Shown piece after piece: positions 4,907-11,123 of a stretch of DNA of 13,610 nt; within the stretch, counting starts at the first letter, position 1; each line of letters starts with the position of its first letter. The notes under the pieces are model-generated. The model saw only the letters and a program-made list of their open reading frames with translations, was not told the DNA's origin and searched no databases. The stretch comes from Raineyella sp964402325 (GTDB taxonomy: Bacteria; Actinomycetota; Actinomycetes; Propionibacteriales; Propionibacteriaceae): contig CAYOBI010000070.1 of NCBI GenBank assembly GCA_964402325.1, positions 1 to 13,610 of the forward strand. The letters are read 5' to 3'. The position numbers and the translations under genes are program-made.

Positions 4907-7516
4907 TTGGCGACAGCACCGACGTCGGAGGCACACTCGGACCCGCGTCTGCGGGTCCCCTTCCCTCCGGCCGACTTCCTCGCCCGCCCCCGGGTGGTGG
5001 AGGTCCTCGACCGTGCCGCGACCAGACCGATCGTGGTCGTGACCGGTCCCGCCGGCGCCGGCAAGACCACGGCTGTGGCCGCCTGGCTCCGCGAGAGTGC
5101 CGGCATCGGACCGGTCGCCTGGGTATCGCTGGAACCGGCCGACGCGGATCCCGCACACTTCGCGCTGTCCGTCCAGCGGGCAGCCGGTCTGCCCGGAGTG
5201 CCGGAGACCGATCTGCGGGCCGCTCTCGGGGCGGCGCTGGGCCCCGGCGGGGTGCTCGTCCTCGACGACCTCGGCGCACCGGGGACCACGCCCGACCTAC
5301 TGGAGCAACTGCTCCGCTGGCCCCCGGACGGCCTGCGGATCGTGGTGATCAGTCGCGAGGGCCCGCCGCCGGCGCTCCACCGACAGCGGATCTCGGGCGG
5401 CCTGGGCTCCGTCGGCTCGGCCGAGTTGGCCTTCACCCGCGCCGAGTGCGACCGGCTCGTCGCGCTGCAGGGGATCCGGCACACCCCCGCGGCGGTGACC
5501 CGGCTGTACGACCTGACCGAGGGCTGGCCCGGGCCACTGGTGCTGGTCACGCGGGAGACCGGCGACCTCGAGCAGGCCCTCCTCGGCACCACACCGGCCG
5601 GGCTCTCCGACCCCCGTTCCGTCCTGGTCGGCTACCTGGACCACGAGGTGCTGGGCCCGCTGGGCGGGGCGGCCCGCGAGCTGTTGACCCGCACCTGTGT
5701 CGCCGGCGAGCTGGACGTCGGTCTGGCCCGCCGGCTCGCCGGTCGCGACGACATCGGCGAGACGTACGCCGACCTCAGCGCCAGGGAGCTGCTGCTGCCC
5801 ACCGCGTCCGTCGGCCGACAGCGGCAGCGGCCCCTGGTGGCCCGGGCGCTCGCGGCCCGGCTGCAGGCCGACCGCCCGGCCCTGGACCGGCGGCTGCGGC
5901 GGATCGCGACCGCCTGGCAGGAGGCACGCCACGAGCCGTTGACGGCGCTCACCCAGGCTGTCCGCGATGCCGACTGGGAATTCGTCGGCGAGGTCTCGCT
6001 GCGCTCGTCGGCCCCGGCCATCCTCGACGCCGACCGGGGCCGGCTCGCCCGGCTGCTCGATGCCGTCCCTCCGGAGGAGGCCTTCGGTCGCCCCGAGCTG
6101 GAGATCGGCCGGGCCATCGCCGCCTTCAGCCGACGCGACGGCGTGGCGGTCCGGACCCTGTTGGCCCGCGCCGAGCCCGACCTCGCCGGCCTGCCCGAAC
6201 CCCGCCGGGCGATCGCCATGATGGTGGCACGGATCCTGGAGGCTTCCCAGGCCTACCGCGAGGGGGACGCCGCGCGGATGGTCCGGAGCGCCACCGAGGC
6301 CGAGGCGTTGATGACCGGGCTGAGCGTCGACGAGGCGCCCGGCTGGGCGCACAACCGGGGCATCCCGCACAGCCTGGTGGCCGTCGGGGAGATCTGGGCG
6401 GGGCGCCCTACCCGGGCGGTCGACCTGCTCACCGAAAGCCTGGTCGGCTACCCCCCCACGACGATGTCCGACTACGCCAGTGTCTACTACTCTGCGCAGC
6501 TGGCCGTCGCAGAAGCCGGGGCCGGGCTGTTCGCCCGGGCCCGCCGGTCGGGCCGGGAGTGCCTGGACCTGGCCGGGGCCGGGCAGGGGCACGAGACCCA
6601 GGGCGCCTGGCTGGCGCTGGCGATGGACGCCCTGGTCCGCGCCGATCCGAGGGCTGCCCGGGAGGCGACGGCCCGGGGACGGGCGGCCGCCGGCCAGCAG
6701 ATGCACCCGCCGATCGGTGCGACGTTGCACCTGATCGACGCCTGGAGTGCGCTCCAGCAGCGCGACCTGCCCACGGCCCGCCAGCACCTGCGCACCGCGG
6801 ACGCCGCGCTGGTCCGCCACCCGGGGATCATCACGGTCGCCCAGGGTGCGCTCGCCACCCGGATCTACCTGGAGCTCGCCGCCGGGGCCGTACCTGCCGC
6901 CGGGTCGGTGGAGGACACGTGGCTGCGCGAGGCCGGCGGCACGGCGGACACGGGTGCCCCTACCACGGATCTGCTCCTGGTCGCCCGATCGGAACTCGCC
7001 CTGGCCACCGGCAGGCCGGGGCCGGCCCGGGAACTGGTGTCACCGCTGCTGGAGCGCGAGGGACTGTACGGCAGCCTCGCCTGGCTGAACCTTTCTCGGG
7101 CCCTGGACGCGGAGCGACAGGACTTCCGCGCCATCGACGCGATGGCCCGGTCCCTCGACCTGGCCGCGGCGGACGACCTGGCCCATCCGTACGTGCACCC
7201 GGACCGCCGGCTGAAGGCGGCGCTGACCCGTCACCTGACAGTGGTCGGCAGCCACCGGGAGCTGGTCGAGCGGGCGCTGGGCGCCGGCGCCCCGATCGGA
7301 GAGGACCCACGGGCGTACGAGCAACTCACCGACCGGGAGCTGTCGGTGCTGGCGTACCTGCCGACGATGCAGTCGAACGCGGAGATCGCGCGGGCGCTGA
7401 GCATCTCGGAGAACACTGTCAAGCAGCACCTCAAGGTCGTCTACCGCAAGCTCGGGGTGCGCAGCCGTCGCGAGGCCGTACGGGTAGCCAACACCCTTGG
7501 CCTGCTGCCCGGCTGA
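4907..7516 (+). CDS. LAL/MalT-type LuxR-family transcriptional regulator
   Basis: This is a large ATP-binding transcriptional regulator of 869 residues, in the size range of MalT/LAL proteins. The N-terminus has the MalT-like lead-in (VPFPPADFLARPRVVEVLDR), Walker A GPAGAGKT (47-54) and Walker B GVLVLDD (D120, D121). A long helical middle region with TPR-like alanine-rich repeats follows, and a LuxR-type helix-turn-helix closes the protein (about 807-866, LTDRELSVLAYL and SNAEIARALSISENTVKQHL). Known relatives bind an inducer through the middle region and hydrolyse ATP as signal-transduction STAND ATPases; the ligand here is unknown. The start is TTG 4907, with AGGGAG 6 nt upstream and no ATG near the Walker region to replace it. 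It diverges from the SHOCT gene and converges on the META lipoprotein gene. Confidence 0.92.
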   Translation: MATAPTSEAHSDPRLRVPFPPADFLARPRVVEVLDRAATRPIVVVTGPAGAGKTTAVAAWLRESAGIGPVAWVSLEPADADPAHFALSVQRAAGLPGVPETDLRAALGAALGPGGVLVLDDLGAPGTTPDLLEQLLRWPPDGLRIVVISREGPPPALHRQRISGGLGSVGSAELAFTRAECDRLVALQGIRHTPAAVTRLYDLTEGWPGPLVLVTRETGDLEQALLGTTPAGLSDPRSVLVGYLDHEVLGPLGGAARELLTRTCVAGELDVGLARRLAGRDDIGETYADLSARELLLPTASVGRQRQRPLVARALAARLQADRPALDRRLRRIATAWQEARHEPLTALTQAVRDADWEFVGEVSLRSSAPAILDADRGRLARLLDAVPPEEAFGRPELEIGRAIAAFSRRDGVAVRTLLARAEPDLAGLPEPRRAIAMMVARILEASQAYREGDAARMVRSATEAEALMTGLSVDEAPGWAHNRGIPHSLVAVGEIWAGRPTRAVDLLTESLVGYPPTTMSDYASVYYSAQLAVAEAGAGLFARARRSGRECLDLAGAGQGHETQGAWLALAMDALVRADPRAAREATARGRAAAGQQMHPPIGATLHLIDAWSALQQRDLPTARQHLRTADAALVRHPGIITVAQGALATRIYLELAAGAVPAAGSVEDTWLREAGGTADTGAPTTDLLLVARSELALATGRPGPARELVSPLLEREGLYGSLAWLNLSRALDAERQDFRAIDAMARSLDLAAADDLAHPYVHPDRRLKAALTRHLTVVGSHRELVERALGAGAPIGEDPRAYEQLTDRELSVLAYLPTMQSNAEIARALSISENTVKQHLKVVYRKLGVRSRREAVRVANTLGLLPG

Positions 7517-7517
7517 C

Positions 7518-7538
7518 CGCCGGCGTCAGGCGCCGGTG
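7518..7538. terminator. Hairpin at convergent LuxR / META gene ends
   Basis: CCGGCG (7520-7525) and CGCCGG (7531-7536) pair around TCAGG, extended by a G-U and a C-G pair to about 8 bp. It overlaps the META stop codon and follows the LuxR-family stop by 1 nt. There is no U-tract. Confidence 0.4.
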
Positions 7539-7942
7539 CGGACGTACGTCAGCAGGGCGGCGCCGGAGGCGTCGGTGATCGTCAGGGTGTCCCCGACGAC
7601 GCCCCAGTGCACGGCGGCCTCCAGGGTCTGCAGGTAGCTGGCCTCCCGGTCCATCACGGTCTGCGGTTCACAGGCCATCAACGTGGAGGCGAGCAGGGAG
7701 ACCTTCAGGGTGTCAGCGGTCGCCGTGGCGCCCCCGTGGTAGCGGTTGCAGCCGCCCGACCCGGCTACCGTCCCGTCGGCCGCGAACACGGCGGTCACCT
7801 CCGGCGTCGCCTCGACGGCCTCGCCACGCAGCACGGTGAGCCGCCAGGTGGGGCCGACGATGGCGCCGGTGTCGCCGGCCGTGCTGCAGCCGAGCAGAGG
7901 CAGCACGGCGAGCACGGTGGCGGCCAGGATGCGGAGCTTCAT
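7526..7942 (-). CDS. META-domain (HslJ-like) lipoprotein
   Basis: This is a predicted secreted, lipid-anchored protein of 138 residues. The signal peptide MKLRILAATVLAVLPLLGC has a lipobox LLGC with Cys19 as the acylation site. The mature part is a single META domain: TWRLTVLRGEAV, a VTAVFAADGTVAGSGGCNRY strand pair (GCNRY at 64-68) and MACEPQTVMDREASYLQTLE. C65 and C91 are the usual conserved domain cysteines. META/HslJ proteins are linked to heat-shock and novobiocin resistance in E. coli, but the molecular role is unknown. ATG 7942 has GGAAGGA about 8 nt upstream. It is the last gene of the three-gene HdeD operon, with a 1-nt gap to the gene before it, so translational coupling is likely. 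Confidence 0.9.
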   Translation of the reverse strand: MKLRILAATVLAVLPLLGCSTAGDTGAIVGPTWRLTVLRGEAVEATPEVTAVFAADGTVAGSGGCNRYHGGATATADTLKVSLLASTLMACEPQTVMDREASYLQTLEAAVHWGVVGDTLTITDASGAALLTYVRTGA

Positions 7943-7943
7943 C

Positions 7944-8600
7944 TCAGTGTCCTTCCGGAGGAGGTGTGCCGGGCGTCCGGGCCCGTCCGGGGCCCCAGCG
8001 CTCGTCGTCGGCGGCCGGCCGGCGGGACTGCACGGTCGTGCCGAGGACGGCGACGACCACCACGGCCGCGACCCACCACGGCGAGGCGGCGACGGCGTCC
8101 AGCACGCCTCCGGGGGTGAGGTCGCGGAGTTCGAGCTGGCCGAGGAGCAGCATCAGTGCCCCGACCATCGCCGCCGCGCCCACGACGGCGGCGAACAGGT
8201 TGAGCAGCAGCCGCGGCAATTCGGTGGAGAGGGCGACCGCCGCCAGGCCCATCCCGGTGGCCAGGCCGATCACCCCGGCCCAGGGATCGGGGGCGCCGAG
8301 GGATGCGGCCACCAGGGCACCGAGGCTGAAGCCCATCGAGCCGACCGACAGCACCACCGCCAGCGCATAGAAGGCATACGCCAGGGAGCCGAGGACGAGC
8401 GCGCCGAGCAGCGCTCCGATCCATCCGGCCGCGCCGGTGAACGGTGGCTGTCCGGTCACCAGGGCGGCCACCTCCGCCCCCAGCACGAATCCGACGAAGC
8501 CGCCCCAGACGGCCAGCAGGGCGCGCAGCGCCGCCCCGCCGCGGAAGCAGAACAGTGCTCCGGCGATCAGGGTGACCAGCCCGACGATCCCGGCGGACAT
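7944..8600 (-). CDS. DUF4203/TMEM198-like multi-pass membrane protein
   Basis: This is a 218-residue integral membrane protein with about seven hydrophobic segments. It starts at MSAGIVGLVTLIAGALFCFR, has repeated Gly/Ala-rich helices (for example LLAVWGGFVGFVLGAEVAAL and IGALLGALVLGSLAYAFYAL) and ends in a charged cytoplasmic-looking tail (RRPAADDERWGPGRARTPGT). The glycine-rich paired helices resemble the DUF4203 / TMEM198 fold; this family assignment comes from pattern, not a search. ATG 8600 has GAGGG about 5 nt upstream and begins 8 nt after the HdeD stop. The frame remains open upstream but overlaps the HdeD gene and reads as non-membrane low-complexity sequence. It is the middle gene of the envelope operon; no function is assigned. 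Confidence 0.8.
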   Translation of the reverse strand: MSAGIVGLVTLIAGALFCFRGGAALRALLAVWGGFVGFVLGAEVAALVTGQPPFTGAAGWIGALLGALVLGSLAYAFYALAVVLSVGSMGFSLGALVAASLGAPDPWAGVIGLATGMGLAAVALSTELPRLLLNLFAAVVGAAAMVGALMLLLGQLELRDLTPGGVLDAVAASPWWVAAVVVVAVLGTTVQSRRPAADDERWGPGRARTPGTPPPEGH

Positions 8601-8608
8601 GACGACCC

Positions 8609-9142
8609 TCAGACCACCTCGACCGGCCGCAGCCGGCCGACGGCCAGCAGCGAGAACCCTTCCAGCAGGGTCTGGATGCCGAGCAGGATGCCGAGCAGCT
8701 GGGTCGACGCGGCGCCGAGGTTGAACAGCACGAACAGGCCCAGCAGCACCGAGATCGTCCCGCTGGTCACCAACAGCCATCGACCGACCGGCAGGGCCCA
8801 GCCGAGGATCACCCGGATCAGGCCGCTGGTGAGGAACATCGCGCCGGCGATCAGGGTGAAGGCGACCGCACCGGCGGCCGGGTTGCGCATGATGAACAGG
8901 CCGATCACGGTCAGCACGGCGCCACCGAGCACCGTCGACCAGGAGCCACCCACCCGGAGGGCGAACAGTGACCCGACCAGCAGGAAGACGCCGGACACCA
9001 GCGTGAACCAGCCGATCAGCCAGATCGACACCTTCGTGGCGATCGCGGCGTCGCCCAGCAGGACGAGTCCCGCGATGGCCAGCGCTATCCCCAGGACGAC
9101 GTCCCAGCCGGTGCGTTTCGCCGTGACGGCGGTTGCTGCCAT
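8609..9142 (-). CDS. HdeD/DUF308-family membrane protein
   Basis: This is a 177-residue membrane protein of the HdeD/DUF308 family, which has six transmembrane helices arranged as three pairs. The segments are visible as WDVVLGIALAIAGLVLLG, VSIWLIGWFTLVSGVFLLVG, WSTVLGGAVLTVIGLFI, AGAVAFTLIAGAMFLTSG, WLLVTSGTISVLLGLFVLFN and STQLLGILLGIQTLLEGFSL. E. coli HdeD contributes to acid resistance at high cell density; the actinobacterial role is not established. ATG 9142 has AAGGGGG about 8 nt upstream. It is the first gene of a three-gene operon with a DUF4203-like protein and a META lipoprotein. Its promoter region carries the same 19-bp palindrome as the SHOCT gene. Confidence 0.9.
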   Translation of the reverse strand: MAATAVTAKRTGWDVVLGIALAIAGLVLLGDAAIATKVSIWLIGWFTLVSGVFLLVGSLFALRVGGSWSTVLGGAVLTVIGLFIMRNPAAGAVAFTLIAGAMFLTSGLIRVILGWALPVGRWLLVTSGTISVLLGLFVLFNLGAASTQLLGILLGIQTLLEGFSLLAVGRLRPVEVV

Positions 9143-9159
9143 CTCACATCCCCCTTCGC

Positions 9160-9175
9160 TCGGTCCGCGGACCGA
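9160..9175. repeat. Perfect 16-bp palindrome in HdeD leader
   Basis: TCGGTCCGCGGACCGA is perfectly self-complementary and ends 18 nt before the HdeD start codon. In RNA it could form a 6-bp stem with a CGCG loop near the ribosome-binding site; in DNA it could be an operator. A second small inverted repeat, ACGGA-CA-TCCGT, lies at 9184-9195. Confidence 0.5.
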
Positions 9176-9228
9176 TCGGGCCGACGGACATCCGTGGGTG
9201 CCCAGTGTCCGTCACCGTGCGCCCGGGC

Positions 9229-9251
9229 GGATCCCCCGCGGCGGGTGATCC
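9229..9251. promoter_or_regulatory. Palindromic operator, copy 2, upstream of HdeD operon
   Basis: The core ATCCCCCGCGGCGGGTGAT (9231-9249) has one mismatch from the copy at 4743-4761 apart from the central base. Arms extend to 11 bp (GGATC ends) with one mismatched pair. On the minus strand a GACACT -10 candidate (9209-9204) begins 22 nt from the core edge, the same offset as TAACAT at copy 1. No good -35 hexamer is visible, which would suit an activator-dependent promoter. Confidence 0.55.
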
Positions 9252-9285
9252 CTCCCACCCCGTCCCTCACCGCTCTGCGCACCCC

Positions 9286-9314
9286 CTGACAAGGGTCCGC
9301 AAGGGGCGTTGGAT
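9286..9314 (+). promoter_or_regulatory. Candidate dhaK promoter giving a leaderless mRNA
   Basis: CTGACA (9286-9291, 5/6 to consensus) and TTGGAT (9309-9314) are separated by 17 nt. Transcription would start about 7 nt later, at or next to the ATG at 9322. Confidence 0.45.
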
Positions 9315-9321
9315 GGTGGTC

Positions 9322-10326
9322 ATGAAGAAGCTCATCAACGCCCCTGACGACGTCGTCGCCGAGGCGCTGCGCGGGTTCGGGGCCGCCTACGCCGGCCGCA
9401 TCCGGGTAGACCACGAGCTGGCCACCGTCTACCGGGCCGAGCCGCCGCTGCTCGGGACGGTCGGACTGGTGTCGGGCGGCGGGTCGGGGCACGAGCCGCT
9501 GCATGCCGGGTACGTGGGGCACGGGATGCTGTCCGCCGCCTGCTGCGGGCAGGTCTTCACCTCCCCGGTGCCCGACCAGGTGCTCGCCGCGACCCGTCAG
9601 GTCGACGCCGGCGCCGGGGTGCTGCACCTGGTGAAGAACTACACCGGCGACGTGATGAACTTCGAGATGGCCGCGGAGATGGCCGCCGACGAGGGCGGCG
9701 TCGAGATCGCCACCGTCGTGCTGGACGACGACGTGGCCGTACGTGACTCGACCTGGACCGCTGGCCGGCGCGGCACCGGCGCCACCGTCTTCGCCGAGAA
9801 GCTCGCCGGGGCGGCCGCTGAGGAGGGCCGGCCGCTGGCCGAGGTCGCCGCGATCGCCCGGCGGGTGAACGACAACGCCCGCAGCATGGGCATGGCGCTG
9901 ACCCCGTGCACCACCCCCGGCGCCGGTCGGCCGACCTTCACCCTGGCCGAGGACGAGATGGAGATGGGGGTCGGCATCCACGGCGAGCCCGGCCGGGCCA
10001 CCGTCCCGCTCGCCCCCGCCGCGCAGATCGCCGAGCAGTTGCTGGCACCGATCCTGGAGGACCTGCCGTTCACCCGCGGGGACGCGGTGCTGGCCCTGGT
10101 CAACGGACTGGGCGCCACCCCGCTGCTCGAGCTCTACCTGATGTACGGCGAGGTGGCCCGGATCCTCGAGGCGCACGGCGTACGGGTCGTCCGTCGGCTG
10201 GTCGGCAACCACATCACCGCGCTCGACATGGCCGGCTGTTCGGTCACCCTGCTGCGGGCCGACGACGAACTCATCCGGCTCTGGGACGCCCCGGTGGACA
10301 CGCCGGCGCTGCGGTGGGGGCGGTGA
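9322..10326 (+). CDS. dhaK: Dihydroxyacetone kinase subunit DhaK
   Basis: This is the substrate-binding subunit of PTS-dependent dihydroxyacetone kinase; it holds dihydroxyacetone while ADP-bound DhaL, rephosphorylated by DhaM, transfers the phosphate. The 334 residues match the family length. Key elements are MKKLINAPDDVV at the start, SGGGSGHEP (51-59, with H57), KNYTGD (D110) and GVGIHGEPG, where H220 is the residue that covalently binds dihydroxyacetone. ATG 9322 fits the family N-terminus and a leaderless start. ATG 9313 (MVVMKKL) is an alternative, with AAGGGG 6 nt upstream. The gene appears intact, yet the next reading frame is only a DhaL-DhaM fusion remnant, so its phosphotransfer partners are missing here. 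A complete dhaLM may exist elsewhere. Confidence 0.95.
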   Translation: MKKLINAPDDVVAEALRGFGAAYAGRIRVDHELATVYRAEPPLLGTVGLVSGGGSGHEPLHAGYVGHGMLSAACCGQVFTSPVPDQVLAATRQVDAGAGVLHLVKNYTGDVMNFEMAAEMAADEGGVEIATVVLDDDVAVRDSTWTAGRRGTGATVFAEKLAGAAAEEGRPLAEVAAIARRVNDNARSMGMALTPCTTPGAGRPTFTLAEDEMEMGVGIHGEPGRATVPLAPAAQIAEQLLAPILEDLPFTRGDAVLALVNGLGATPLLELYLMYGEVARILEAHGVRVVRRLVGNHITALDMAGCSVTLLRADDELIRLWDAPVDTPALRWGR

Positions 10327-10598
10327 GCGCGATGGCCGACAGCTCCGCCCCGCAGGCGCTCACCGTCGACGGCCTGGTCGCCTGGCTGCACAGGTACGCG
10401 GCCCTGATCGGCGAGCACGAGGACGAACTCACCGAGCTCGACGCCGCCAGCATCACCGACGTCCTCGCCCTGGACGCCGAGCCGGGCGACACCCTGCACG
10501 TGGAGGCCTCCGGCCCTCGGGCCGGCGAGGTGGCCGAGGCACTCGCGGCCTTCGCCCTCACCGGCTTCGGCGATCTCGACGGCGGGCAGGAGGGCTGA
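10323..10598 (+). pseudogene. dhaL-dhaM in-frame deletion fusion remnant
   Basis: This 91-codon frame joins two unrelated pieces. Residues about 13-42 (LTVDGLVAWLHRYAALIGEH and EDELTELDAA) match the start of DhaL, just before its nucleotide-binding IGDGDHG motif, which is absent. Residues about 41-84 (AASITDVLALDAEPGDTLHV then EASGP and AALAAFALTGFGD-like sequence) match the C-terminal half of an HPr domain, as at the end of actinobacterial DhaM. The phosphorylatable His half of HPr and all of the DhaM IIA domain are missing. The junction lies near 10440-10451, where GACGCCGCC is what either parent would be expected to encode, consistent with a deletion across short homology. GTG 10323 overlaps the dhaK stop by 4 nt (GTGA), as an original dhaL start would; ATG 10332 is the alternative. 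A functional small protein cannot be excluded but neither parental activity could survive. Confidence 0.82.
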
Positions 10599-10686
10599 GC
10601 GCGACCCGCTCGGCCGCTCGGCGCGCGCCCGGCGGAGGTGGGCGACGGATGCCTCCGATCAGGGCACCCGGCCGGACGGTTGGACG

Positions 10687-10692
10687 TAGCAT
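10687..10692 (+). promoter_or_regulatory. -10 element of a probable leaderless gene
   Basis: TAGCAT ends 5 nt before ATG 10698, and there is no purine-rich Shine-Dalgarno between them. This spacing puts the transcription start at or beside the A of the ATG. No clear -35 is visible. Confidence 0.5.
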
Positions 10693-10697
10693 CAGGC

Positions 10698-11084
10698 ATG
10701 AAGAGCAGCCAGTCCAGCCACGACACCCGTGAGCAGATCGCTCGACAGGCCTACCAGGCGCTGGGGCCCAGCCCCAGCCAGAAGGCCGTACTCCAGGTCC
10801 AGTGCAACTCGGCCCACCACCTGGCGGCCGTGTACGAGACGGACGCCGGCCGGGTGTACCACTCACAGCTCCACTCCACGTCCCACGGACGCAAGGACTA
10901 CGTGGACCTGGGGCACCACGCGTCCCAGCTGGGGGTCGACTGGTACGACCTGCTGGACGCGGTGCCGGGCGCCGACGTTCCCGACGACCTTCCGGCGGGC
11001 TGCGAGTGCGGCCCCTACACGCTGTCCCGGGGGCAGCTGGTGCAGCAGATCGCCGACGGCGAGACCAGGGTCATCGTCGAGTAG
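10698..11084 (+). CDS. Conserved actinobacterial hypothetical protein with Cys/His motifs
   Basis: The function of this 128-residue soluble protein is unknown. It resembles a type seen widely in Actinobacteria, recognised here by overall pattern only. A Gln/Ser-rich N-terminus is followed by VLQVQCNSAHHLAAVYETDA (C36, H40, H41), a His-rich centre (SHGRKDYVDLGHHAS), DWYDLLDAVPG, and CECGPYTLSRGQLVQQIADG (C102, C104) ending in RVIVE. The paired CxxxHH and CxC elements could form a zinc site; this is inference. ATG 10698 is chosen because a TAGCAT box sits 5 nt upstream, implying a leaderless message; the open frame reaches further back to 10638 without a plausible start. There is no signal peptide or membrane segment. 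It lies 99 nt after the dha remnant and is probably transcribed independently. Confidence 0.8.
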   Translation: MKSSQSSHDTREQIARQAYQALGPSPSQKAVLQVQCNSAHHLAAVYETDAGRVYHSQLHSTSHGRKDYVDLGHHASQLGVDWYDLLDAVPGADVPDDLPAGCECGPYTLSRGQLVQQIADGETRVIVE

Positions 11085-11123
11085 CGCTACCGCGGCCGGT
11101 CCCCGCCCGGCGACACTGGAGCC

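Noticed and set aside
5297..6820. 507-codon minus-strand open frame inside the LuxR-family gene
   Set aside because: It has no domain similarity and the composition of an antisense shadow.
4801..7578. 925-codon open frame overlapping the LuxR-family gene on the same strand
   Set aside because: It is a shadow frame rich in Arg, Pro and Gly; the LuxR frame has Walker motifs and a helix-turn-helix.
9085..10212. Minus-strand open frame opposite dhaK
   Set aside because: DhaK on the plus strand is unmistakable; the opposite frame is low-complexity Gly/His/Arg.
10323..10598. Reading this frame as a dedicated HPr protein
   Set aside because: Only the second half of the HPr fold is present, without the phosphorylatable histidine, and the first half matches DhaL instead.
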